Source: Aedes albopictus
Lineage: Eukaryota > Arthropoda > Insecta > Diptera > Culicidae
Assembly: GCF_035046485.1 (NCBI RefSeq)
Contig: NC_085137.1
Location: 136,776,703 to 136,840,702, forward strand
Direction of reading: 5' to 3'
DNA length: 64,000 nt
The translations under genes were made by a program, and so were the position numbers. Of the stretch, positions 35,080-43,985 are shown piece after piece; position 1 is the first letter of the stretch, and the number at the start of each line of letters is the position of its first letter. The notes beneath the pieces are model-generated. The model did no database searches. It saw nothing but the letters and a program-made list of their open reading frames with translations, and was not told the DNA's origin.

Positions 35080-36460
35080 ATTATAATCCTGAGGAATTCC
35101 TTAAGATATTGCTTCAGGAATTTCTTAACAAATGCCATCATGAATTTGAATTTATCCAACAGTTTCTCCAGAAATTTCTTTAATATTTTTCCAGGTTATT
35201 TAAATGTAGATATTCCAGCAGAAATTAACTTCGGAAAACTTGCAGTAAATCCGTTGGGAATACCTTCAGAAATTTCTTCAATAATTCCTCCAGAAGTTTT
35301 ATTACGAATTACACCATGCATTCTTTTGAGAATTTCCCCAGTAATTCTTTACAAATACCATTCTTAATTCCACCAGAAATCCATTTGAGAAGCTCCAGAA
35401 AATACTTTAAGAATTTCTCCGGGAATTCTTACAAAAATTCCAATCAATCTAAGATTCCTTTCCTTGAGGAATACCCTAAGAAATTTCTGGAGAAATTTCT
35501 TCGAAAAATCCATTAATGAATTCCTTCGGAATTACCGGAAAAGATTCTTTGAAAATTTCTAAAGGAATTCCTTTGGAAATTCCTGGAGGAATATCTTTGG
35601 AAGTTGCTAGAGGAATGCATTCGGAAATTTTTAAAGGAATCAATTATTAAATAATTTCAGGAATTAATTTCGAAAATCCTTGAGGAATTCCACCGTAAAT
35701 TCCTTGATAAATTCTTCAGAAATTTATTGAGGAATTCCTCATTTCTAAAGCTCCTCAAGAAATTCCATAAGACATTCCTTCGAGAGTTCTTCTACGATTT
35801 CCTTTAGAAGATTCTTCGGGAATTCCTTGAGGAATTTCTTTGAAATAGATTTAGAATATTCCTTGAGCAACTTCTTCGGAGTTTTCGTGAGGAATTCTTC
35901 CGAAAATTCCTTGAGGAATACCTTCAAAAGTTCTTGGAGGAATTCATCCGGAAATTTCTGTGAGAATTCCTTCCCAAATTCCTGAAGCAATTCTTTCGAA
36001 AAAATTTAAAAAATTCCACTAAAAGTCTCATGAGATATCCCTTCTAAAATTCCATAAGGAATTTCTTTAAAAATCTTTCAAAACTTCCTTGAAAAAATAT
36101 TTCGGAAATTCCTGAAGAAATGCTTTTTGTGATTTTTTATTTCCTAGAGGAACTCATTCGGCAATTCTTTGAATAATTCCTTTAAAAATGCCTTGATAAG
36201 GAAAATTCGGAAATTGTTAAAGGAGTTCGTTTGGAAATTTTTTTGGCATATGTATGAAATGTCTTATGGGATACCTCCGGAAATTTCGTAAGAAATTGTT
36301 TGATAAGTTCGTTGAGGATTTTTTTCGTTTTTTTTTAATAAATCTTTACGAAATTCCTCAAGGAATTCCAGCGAAAGATCCTTGAGAAGTTTCTTCGGAA
36401 ATTCCTCAAGAAATTCCTTCAAAAATGTATTGCGGAGCTCCTACGAAAACTTGAGAAACT
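35080..36460. repeat. Diverged part of the 24-bp satellite
   Basis: It starts loosely ('ggaattccttaagatattgcttcaggaatttc') and becomes more regular from about 35,530 ('ggaaattcctggaggaat'). Units are 22-26 bp with many substitutions. The unit orientation in 35,530-35,720 and in parts further on is that of the left half of the 37-38.5 kb array. Frames such as 35,745-35,990 are products of it. Confidence 0.65.
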
Positions 36461-36751
36461 TTTTATTTTTTTTATTTTACTCGCCACTATCTCCCACACC
36501 AAAAAACTCGCACAGAGAGTTCCCTGGTAGTGGACGCAACTATCTAAACTCTATGCAGCAAAGAAAAAATTAAAAAAAAAAAACAAATATATAACAAAAT
36601 TAATAGCAAGGAATTGATAGTGTTGGGTGTGACATCCCAGTGGAACCGATTGTTCCTTTTAAGGGAGCCACTTTCAACTAAAGTTTATACAAATATATTA
36701 AAGAATAATATTTAATTAAAGACTTGTTTGTGATAGGAGGTGCAAAATTTC
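36461..36751. other. A/T-rich segment, possible LINE 3' untranslated end
   Basis: It contains no short-repeat units and lies just downstream (minus strand) of the LINE stop codon at 36,752, so it probably belongs to that LINE. A C-rich patch near 36,480-36,530 is unexplained. Confidence 0.35.
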
Positions 36752-37255
36752 TTAACCAAGAATGCTGGAAACATGCAATTTATAGTGTTGTTTTAATTTC
36801 TTTTTGAAAGTATGACGGTTAGTTATTTGTTTAAGCTCATCAGGGATTTTATTGTAAATTATAGGACCAACGATCGAAATTCTTTTTTGCCCGAGTGCGG
36901 TACAAGCTCTGCTTTGATGTAGATTATTGGGACGTCTCGTGGATAATCGATGAGAAATAGAAGGCATTTGAACATTGTGGTGAAAGTTATCTCTGTGAAG
37001 TGTATCATAAACAAATAAAGCTGTTTGCAATTCACACAGACCATTTATAGGAAGTATGGGGAATGTGTACTGTCAGAGTAAAGCTGTAAAGATGGGAATA
37101 AAAACGGTTTTCCAAAAACTATTTTCAAACATCTATTTTGGAGGGTTTGGAGCTTTTTTAAATGAGATTTGCAAGCACGACCCCACGCAATGATCAAATA
37201 GTTGAATGCTGAGTGGATATGGGCAAAATAAAATTTAAGCAGTATATTCTAACAT
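36752..37255 (-). pseudogene. LINE reverse transcriptase C-terminal fragment
   Basis: The minus-strand translation shows 'YFAHIHSAFNYLIIAWG', 'LKKLQTLQNRCLKIVFGKPF' and then, after a frameshift near 37,030-37,045, 'ELQTALFVYD' and 'GPIIYNKIPDELK'. This order and wording match the region after the RT fingers and palm in AP-endonuclease LINEs. The catalytic part is missing. It is enclosed within the satellite-rich hAT-like element, so it arrived before or together with the array. The clade is not resolved. Confidence 0.7.
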
Positions 37256-37259
37256 TCCT

Positions 37260-38490
37260 TCAGAAACAAGTTTGGGGATTATGTGAGAAAATCCTAAGGA
37301 AATTTTTTGAGGACAACCGTCAACAATTTTAGGAGGAATTCATTCGGAAATTTTTGGAGGTATTTTAAGGCAAATCCATAAGAAATTTTTTTGGAAATTC
37401 CGGGAGGGATTTCTTTAGAAATTCGTAGAGGAATTCCTTCGGAAATTCAGGAGAAATTCCTTTGAAAATTCCAGGAGAAATTCCTTTGAAAATTCCTGGA
37501 GGAATTCCTACGGAAATTCCTGGACAAACTCCTCCGGAACCTCATGGAGGAATTCTTCGGGAAAATCCTGGAGGAATTCCCTCAGAAATTCTTGGAGGAA
37601 TACTTTCGAGAATTCGTGGAGGATTTTCTTCGGGAATTCCTGGAGGAATTTCTTCGGAAATTTCTGGAGGAATTCCTTCGGAAATTCATGGAGGAATTCC
37701 TTCAGAAAATTCTTGAGCGATTCCTTCGCAAAAGTCCTGGAGGAATTCCTTCTGAAATTTATGGAGGAACTCCTTTGGAAATTCGTGAAGGAATTCCTGG
37801 AGAATTTCTTTCGAAAGTTCCTGGTGGAATTCCTTCGGACATTCATGAAAGAATTTCTTCGGAAATTCCGGCAGGAAATCCTTTGAAAATTCCAGGTGAA
37901 ATTTCTTTGAAAATCCCTGGAGGAATTCCACCGGAAATTACTGAAGGAATTCCTTCGGAAATTCCAGGAAGAATTACTTCGGAAATTCCAGGAGGAATTC
38001 CTTCGGAAATTCCAGGAGGAATTCCTTCGGAAATTGGAGGATTTCCTCCGGAAATTTCTGAAGAAATTCATCCGAAAATTCATGGAGCAATTCTATCGAA
38101 AATTCATGGAGGGATTTCTTCGGACATTCATGAAGGAATTACTTCGGAAATTACAGGAGGATATCCTTTGAAAATTCCAAGAGGAATTCCCTTGAAAATT
38201 CCTGGAAGAATTCCTTCGGAAATTCCTGGAGGAATTCCTCCGGAAATTCCTAGAGTGATTCCTCCAGAAATTTGTGGAGGAATTTTTCCGAAATTTCCTG
38301 GAGGAATTTCTCCGGAAGTTCCTGGAGGATTTCCCTCCGAAATTCCTGGAGGAATTGCCACGGAAATTCGTGGAGGAATTCTCTCAGAAATATATGGAGG
38401 AATTCATTCGGAAAATCCTGAAGGCATTCCTTCGCAAAATTCCTGGTGGAATTACATCGGAAATTCATAAAGAAATTCCTTTGGAAATTT
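37260..38490 (+). repeat. 24-bp tandem array, left orientation
   Basis: The consensus unit reads GGAGGAATTCCTTCGGAAAT followed by TCCT, 24 bases, repeated roughly 50 times with modest divergence. Each unit contains an EcoRI-type GAATTC palindrome. Because 24 is divisible by three, all six frames can stay open for hundreds of codons, giving collagen-like 'PGGIPSEI' and amphipathic 'EEFLRKFL' octapeptide frames. These frames should not be taken for genes. Confidence 0.93.
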
Positions 38491-41115
38491 CCAGAGGAAT
38501 TTCTCCTGGAATTTCCGACAGAATTTATCCTGGAATTTCTGAAGGAATTCTTCCTGGAATTAAAAAAAAATCCTTCAGGAATTTCCAAAAGAGTTTCTCC
38601 AGGAATTTCCGAAGGAATTTCCAAAGGAATTCCTCCAGGAATTTCCGATGGAATTCCTCCGGGAATTTTTAAAGAAATTCCTCCAAGAATTTCCGAAGGA
38701 ATTCCTCCAGGAATTTCCGAAATAATTGCTCCACGAATTTCAGAAGGAATGCATCCAAGAGATTCCGAAGGGATTTCTCCAAGAATTTCCGAAGAAATTC
38801 CCTAAGAATTTCCGAAAGAATTCCTGCAGGAATTTCCAAAGGAATTCCTCCATGAATCTTCAAACGAATTCGTCCAGCAATTTCCGAAGGAATTTCTCCC
38901 GGAATTTCCGAAAGAATTCCTCCAGGAATTTTTGAAGGAATTCCTAACGGAATTTGTAAAGGAATTCCTCCATGAATTTTTGAGGGAATTCCTCTTGGAA
39001 TTTCCAAAAATAAAATCCAAAAAGACTTTCCGAAAAAAAATCTCCAGAAATTTCCGAAGGAATACCTCCAGGAATTTCTGAAGGAATTCCTCCAGGCGTT
39101 TCCGAAAGAATACCTCCAGGAAATTATTCCAGCAATTTCCGAAGGAATTCCTCCTGGAATTTCCAAAGGAATTCGTCCAGTAATTTCCGAAGGAATTCTT
39201 CCAGGAATCGTAAAAAGCATTCCTCTGAGAAGTTTAGAATGATTTTTTTCCAGGAATGTCCTAAGGAATTCATCCAAGGATTTTCTCAGGAATTTCTCTA
39301 TAGATTTCTGAAAGAATTCCTCCAGAAATTTCAGGAGGTATTCATCCAAGATTTTTCAAGGGAATTCCCCAAGGAATTTCCGAAGGAATTCCTCCAGAAA
39401 TTTCCGAAGGAATTTCTTCAGGAATTTGCGAAGGGATTCCTCCAAGAATTTTGGAAGGAATTCCTTCAGGAATTTTTTAAGGAATTCCTCCAGGTTTTTT
39501 TTTAAGGAATTGCTTCAGGAATTTCCGAAGCAATCCCTCCCGGAATATCCGAAAGAATTCCTCCAGGAATTCCTAAAGAAATTCCTTCTGGAATTTCCGA
39601 ATGAATTCCTCCAGGAATCTCCAAAGGAATTCGTCCAGCAATTTCCGAAGGAATTCCTTCCGGAATTTCTGAAAGAATTCGTCCAGAAATTTCCGAAAGT
39701 ATTCATTAAAGATTTTTCGAAGGACCTCGCCAAGGAATTTTCGATGGAATTCCTCCAGCAATTTCCGAACGAAGTCCTACAGGAATTTCCGATGGAATTT
39801 CTCCAGAAATTTCCGAAGGAATTCTTCCAGGATTTTGCGAAGGGATTCCTCCAAGAATTTTGGAAGGAATTCCTCCAGGAATTGCCAATGGAATTCGTCC
39901 AGCAATTTCCGATGGAATTCCTTCTGGAATTTCCGAAAGAATTCCTCCAGGAATTCCTAAAGAAATTTCTCCTGAAATTTCCGAATGAATTCCTCCGGGA
40001 ATCTCCGAAGGAACTCCTCCCGAAATTTCTGAAAGAATTCCTCCAGGATTTTTAAAGGAACTCCTAATGGAATTTCCGAAGGAATACCTCCCGGAATTTC
40101 CGAAAGAATTCCTTCAGGATTTTCCGAAGGAATTCTGCTAGGACGGTATTCCTCCAGGAATTTCAAAAAAAAAATCTAAAAAGAATTTCCGAAAAAAATC
40201 CTCCAGGAATTTCTGAAGGAATTCCTCCAGGAATTTCCGAAGGAATTCCTCCAGGAATTTCCAAAAGAACTCGTCCAGCAATTTCCGAAGGAATTTCAAC
40301 AGTAATTGCCGAAGAAATTATTGCAGGAATTTCCGAAGGAATTCCTCCTGGAATTTCCAATGAAATTCGTCCAGCAATTTCCGAAGGCTAGGGGCAAGAC
40401 ACTGCAAACGAGAGCACCTCTGAGCAATTCTGAGTAACTCTTTTTATCTATGATCGACGAAATTTGTTGAAAGACATCCCTAAAACTGCAATTATCATTC
40501 AGCACACGCAACGCTTTTCAGTTTGACATTGGTGCTAGATCACACTTTAGTCTGAATGGTAGAAAATCTGAGGAACTCTGAGGAAATCTGAGCAACACTT
40601 CGAACACAGATTTCCTCTCGTTAGATCTGTCTTGCCCCTAGTCCGAAGGAATTCCTCCCGGAATTTCCGAAAAAATTCCTCCCGGAATTTCCGAAAGAAT
40701 TCCTCCAGGAATTCCTCCTGGAATTCCAAAGGAATTCGTCCAGCAATTTCTGAAAAAAATCCTCCCGAAATTTCTGAAAGAATTCCTCCAGGAATCTCCG
40801 AAGGTACTCAAACAAGATTTTCCCAAGGAACTGCCCAAGGGATTTCCGAAGGAATTCCTCCAGGAATTTCCAAAGGAATTGCTCCAGGAATTTCCGAAGG
40901 AATCCTCCAGGAATTTCTTCAGGAATTTCCGATGGAATTCCTTCAGGAATTTCCGATGGAACTCTTCCAGGAATTTGCGAAGGGATTCCTCCAGGAATTT
41001 TGGATGGAATTCCTTCAGGAATTTCCAATGGAATTCCTCCAAGTATTTTCGAAGGAATACCCTCAGGAATTTTCGAAGATATTCCTCCAAGAGTTTCCGA
41101 AGGAATTCCTGCATA
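38491..41115 (-). repeat. 24-bp tandem array, inverted orientation
   Basis: From about 38,490 the plus strand reads CCAGGAATTTCCGAAGGAAT + TCCT, the exact reverse complement of the left-half unit. The inverted half is about twice as long as the left half and has more unit-length variants near poly-A patches (38,566, 39,005, 40,165). A 254-bp MITE interrupts it at 40,388. The two halves together form an inverted repeat of more than 1 kb. The long minus- and plus-strand frames across it (for example 39,426-40,055 and 40,621-41,166) are artefacts. Confidence 0.93.
40388..40641. mobile_element. 254-bp hAT-like MITE inside the 24-bp array
   Basis: The ends are CTAGGGGCAAGACA in inverted orientation, extending imperfectly to 'aacgagag'. 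An exact 8-bp duplication TCCGAAGG (part of a repeat unit) lies at 40,380-40,387 and 40,642-40,649. Removing it with one duplication restores an uninterrupted array unit. The interior includes 'tctgaggaactctgaggaaatctgag'. There is no coding capacity. Confidence 0.92.
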
Positions 41116-41280
41116 TATTAAAAGAAAAATACGAGGATGCAGGAGAATTTTATTTTTACTAGTCAAAAACAGCTTTGATCATCTAAGTTTTTCGGTTAAG
41201 TTAGAATATAGTTGCTCGGCCAGGGGGGGGGGAGGCACGGCCCCCCGGTCCCCCCCCCTGGCTACGCCCTTGGTTATGGC

Positions 41281-41495
41281 TATGGATCGCCAATCTGCAG
41301 ACGGCGGGTTCGATTCCCGTTCCGGTCAAGAAAATTTTCTCGACTCCCTGGGCATAGTGTATAATTTTACTTACCACACAATGTACAAATTCAGTCCTTC
41401 AATTTAATAACTGTGGAAGTGTTCTAAGAACACTAAGTTGAAGAGAGGCAGTCCATATTCCAATGCGAACGTCGAACCATAAAAAAGAAGAAGAA
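41281..41495 (+). repeat. SINE body, continuation of the split SINE
   Basis: 'tatggatcgccaatctgcagacgg', then a B box (GGGTTCGATTCCC) and the body 'gaaaattttctcgactccctgggcatagtgt', 'aataactgtggaagtgttctaagaacactaag', ending 'ccataaaaaagaagaagaa'. Same landmarks as 26,235-26,500 in opposite orientation. The head is at 34,889-34,912. Confidence 0.82.
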
Positions 41496-42978
41496 GGGAA
41501 TCTTCAGAGATCCTTCAGAGATCCCTCTGGTAATCCTTGAGAAAAAGCAAGAAATACGAAAAATTAGTAGGATTTCTTGAAGGAATCCCAGCAGTAAGTA
41601 TTCGATTTCGAAGAGCAGAAGGAATCCCTGAAAAAGTCTTTGAAAGAATCATAGCAGGAAACCCTGAAGAACTTCAGGAGGACCAGGATTCCCAGGAGGA
41701 AATTCCGGAGGAATCCTAGAATGAGTTTTCGGAGTAACCCCAGCAAACATCCCTGAATCCCAAGTGAAATTGCGGGAGAAATGCTTCGAAAAATCCTCTT
41801 AAAAATTCTCCAGGAATATCTTATAGTATTCTGTTAGAAATTTCTGCTGGGATTCCTCCATAGATTTCTCCAAGGTTACCTCTGAAAATTGCTCCGGTGA
41901 TTTCTTTAATTATTTCTTTAATTATTCCTCCAGAAATTCTTCTCAGGATATCCACAGCAACTCTTACTGGGATTTCTTCATGAACTAGTCGGGAGATTTC
42001 TCTAAGCATTATTACTGAGATTGTTCAAGCATTTTCAGATGGAATTTTCGCTGTTATTTCTCTAGGAGACCTCTTAGATTTTCTAGAGGATATCCAGCAG
42101 GAATTGCTTGAAGAATCCCAGCAATACGTCTTGAAGGGTTTCAACCATGAATGCCAGGAGAAATTTCAGGAGTATGCCAGGAGCAATTTCAATCATTAGA
42201 GAAATTCAGATGGAATCCCTAAAAAAAATCCCTATGTGAATGTCTACTTGAATCCATAGAGAAGTGACAGCAGGGATTGCTGGATGAACCTCAGCAATAA
42301 TTTTTGAAGGGGTAATCTCAAAGGAATCGTTGAATTAATTCCTTTGGGCGAATCTTTGGAAGTACCACATGCGGAACTTTTAGAAGAAACACAGCAGGCA
42401 TCCTTGGAGAATTTACAAGCGAAATTAGTGCTAGAATCTTTTGAAAAATGCCTGTAGAAACCACATAAAGAATAGGCTTGGAGAAATTCTTGAAGGCTCT
42501 CTTCAGGAATTCCTCTAGCAATTCGCAGACAAATGCCAAGGAGGAATTCATGGAGACACTTTGAAAAAAGTCTAGGCCTGATGGAAAACTCTTTATGTGA
42601 CACTTCTTCAGTGATTGTTCCAGAGATTTCCGCTGAACCATAGCCAGTTTTCTTGGTGCATTCCACCAGAAATTCCTGAGCAAATTTCCAGCAGCATTAC
42701 TGTAGCAGTTCCCTGTAAGAATTCCTGAAGAATAATCAAGTGAACTACCAACTAGAATTACTGGATAAAATGTATTAAAAAAATCTGTCCGCTTGTAGCA
42801 GACAATTTTGAAGTAATATCTGAAGGAATCACAGCTGTTTTTTTTTTTGTAGGATCCAAGTATAGTCGCCATTAGTGTAATAATTTCTGGAGAAATCCTA
42901 GTATTACTCCAAGAAAGTCTCTATTTTTCCTTCTGTGATTCCTACATGGATAATTCCAAGGACTCTACCACTTGGCGC
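41496..42978. repeat. Decayed GGAATTCC-type tract
   Basis: 'ggatttcttgaaggaatcccagcag', 'ggatttcttcatgaac' and similar phrases through 42,950. The long minus-strand frames 42,244-42,666 and 42,318-42,872 overlap each other in different frames and show only S/F/L-rich sequence, so I do not regard them as genes. Confidence 0.5.
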
Positions 42979-42982
42979 TTAA

Positions 42983-43226
42983 GGACAAACGTCTTGAAAC
43001 CCCGCTTCAACAGTGCATCAAAACTTCAAACGCACAAATCTCACGAAGCAAGCTTCAAACAACAGTGCATTTTATTATTCTATTCTTGCTCACTTGTAAT
43101 AAGCTTAAAATAAGAAGATCAGGTGCGCTGGTTTTGTTTACGAAGAGATTTGTGCACTCAAAATCGTGAGTAGATGCCAAAGTCGGCCATTGTGGCGGCC
43201 ATTTTGGGATTCTAACAAGTCTGTCC
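42983..43226. mobile_element. Possible TTAA-flanked MITE
   Basis: TTAA occurs at 42,979-42,982 and 43,227-43,230. The inner ends are GGACAAACGTCTTGAAACCC and, inverted, GGACAGACTTGTTAGAATCC, similar over ~20 bases. TTAA targets are used by piggyBac-type and Kolobok elements. The interior is non-coding and includes 'ccattgtggcggccattttggg'. Confidence 0.6.
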
Positions 43227-43230
43227 TTAA

Positions 43231-43370
43231 GAGACGTGCGAAAATGATGTTGCTCGCGAGGTGAGAGACGGCCTTTTTCTTCTTGCGAAACCAGATAAAG
43301 TCCCGTAGGCTGCAAACGAAGACAAATCTCGCTCTGATTCTTTCGGTCACTTTTTACCGTCATGCAACGT
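43231..43370. other. Short unique spacer
   Basis: No feature recognised; the 3' end shares 'gtcatgcaacgtggacgtgga' with about 33,090. Confidence 0.3.
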
Positions 43371-43600
43371 GGACGTGGATATAGTGAAGCGAATAAAATA
43401 CAGCAAGTAGCGGTGGCCTTATCACGTATTTCGAATGTCAGAGGAACGACAAGCTTAAACTTTATTCAGCAGAGAACCAGGAAGGGGTAGACCGTGCACA
43501 TGTTGGCTTCTGCGCTTGAGGAGGACCTAAGGACTCTCAACGTTCACAGCGACTGGAAGCGATGGGCCCAGGACCGAGATTAGTGAGCGCGATTGCTTCA
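43371..43600 (+). pseudogene. LINE C-terminal fragment
   Basis: Plus-strand translation gives 'RWPYHVFRMSEERQA', stop, 'TLFSREPGRGRP' and, after a frameshift, 'LEEDLRTLNVHSDWKRWAQDRD', stop. This follows the usual ending of AP-endonuclease LINE proteins ('RW.GHV.RM', then '..RRGRP..', then '..DL..L....W...AQDR'). It is broken by at least one stop and one frameshift. Confidence 0.7.
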
Positions 43601-43610
43601 TTTGGCATAG

Positions 43611-43797
43611 ACAATGGTTTCCCAAACTGTGGGTCGCAACCCCCCAGGGGGGTCGCAAGCCTTCATCCAGGGGGTCGCGAGGGACAGTCGAACACAGACA
43701 CTGTAACAGACAACATATGAGAGAATTTCTATGGTGGGTCGCGAAAAGTACGTCTGCTGGCCAAAGGGGGTCGCGCACCTGAAAGTTTGGGACACTA
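43611..43797. mobile_element. 187-bp hAT-like MITE
   Basis: The classic wording 'tttcccaaactgtgggtcgcaacccc' is at the left and 'gggtcgcgcac...aaagtttgggacac' at the right. An 8-base duplication with one mismatch flanks it: TGGCATAG (43,603-43,610) and TGGCATAA (43,798-43,805). The ends and 'gggtcgc' core are typical of hAT-derived MITEs. It is inserted just after the LINE fragment. Confidence 0.85.
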
Positions 43798-43844
43798 TGG
43801 CATAAACTCAGCGTTTCCAGTTATAACCCATCATGTAAAGTAGT

Positions 43845-43985
43845 ATATTATTTGGGATCGAATCCCACTCCCGTCATACTCACAAAATGTGGGTTTCTCC
43901 TTCGGAAGGGAGGTAAAACGTGGGTCCCGAGATGAACTAGCCTAAGGTTAAAAATCTCGTTAATACAGAAAAAAAAATAACTAGT
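43845..43985 (+). repeat. SINE 3' half with A-rich tail
   Basis: B box GGGATCGAATCCC is followed by 'cgtcatactcacaaaatgtggg', 'ttcggaagggaggtaaaacgtgggtcccgag' and an A-rich end (43,969-43,978). The 5' head is missing. It is a different SINE family from that at 26.2 and 41.3 kb. Confidence 0.6.

Larger units (their letters stand above)
34913..41272. mobile_element. 6.36-kb hAT-like element carrying a 24-bp satellite
   Basis: The termini are CAAGGGCGTAGCCAG and, inverted at the right, the identical CTGGCTACGCCCTTG, with G/C-rich subterminal runs on both sides ('cggccagggggg'). An exact 8-bp direct repeat GTTATGGC (34,905-34,912; 41,273-41,280) flanks them, as for hAT elements, and the flanks together restore a SINE. 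No hAT transposase or any long non-repetitive frame is present. The interior is almost all short-repeat DNA: diverged at 35,080-36,460, then a LINE fragment (36,752-37,250), then a dense 24-bp array (37,260-41,115) with its own MITE insertion. It is either a non-autonomous element whose internal repeat expanded greatly, or an element that captured a satellite. Confidence 0.82.

Noticed and set aside
37260..41115. CRISPR-like array (24-bp repeat)
   Set aside because: Units are contiguous with no unique spacers, the sequence is eukaryotic and there are no cas genes.
37462..41407. Collagen-like and coiled-coil-like proteins on both strands
   Set aside because: All are readings of the 24-bp tandem repeat, present simultaneously in several frames, and interrupted wherever units change length.
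42244..42872. Two long minus-strand frames as a hypothetical gene
   Set aside because: They overlap in different frames inside short-repeat DNA and their composition follows the repeat.
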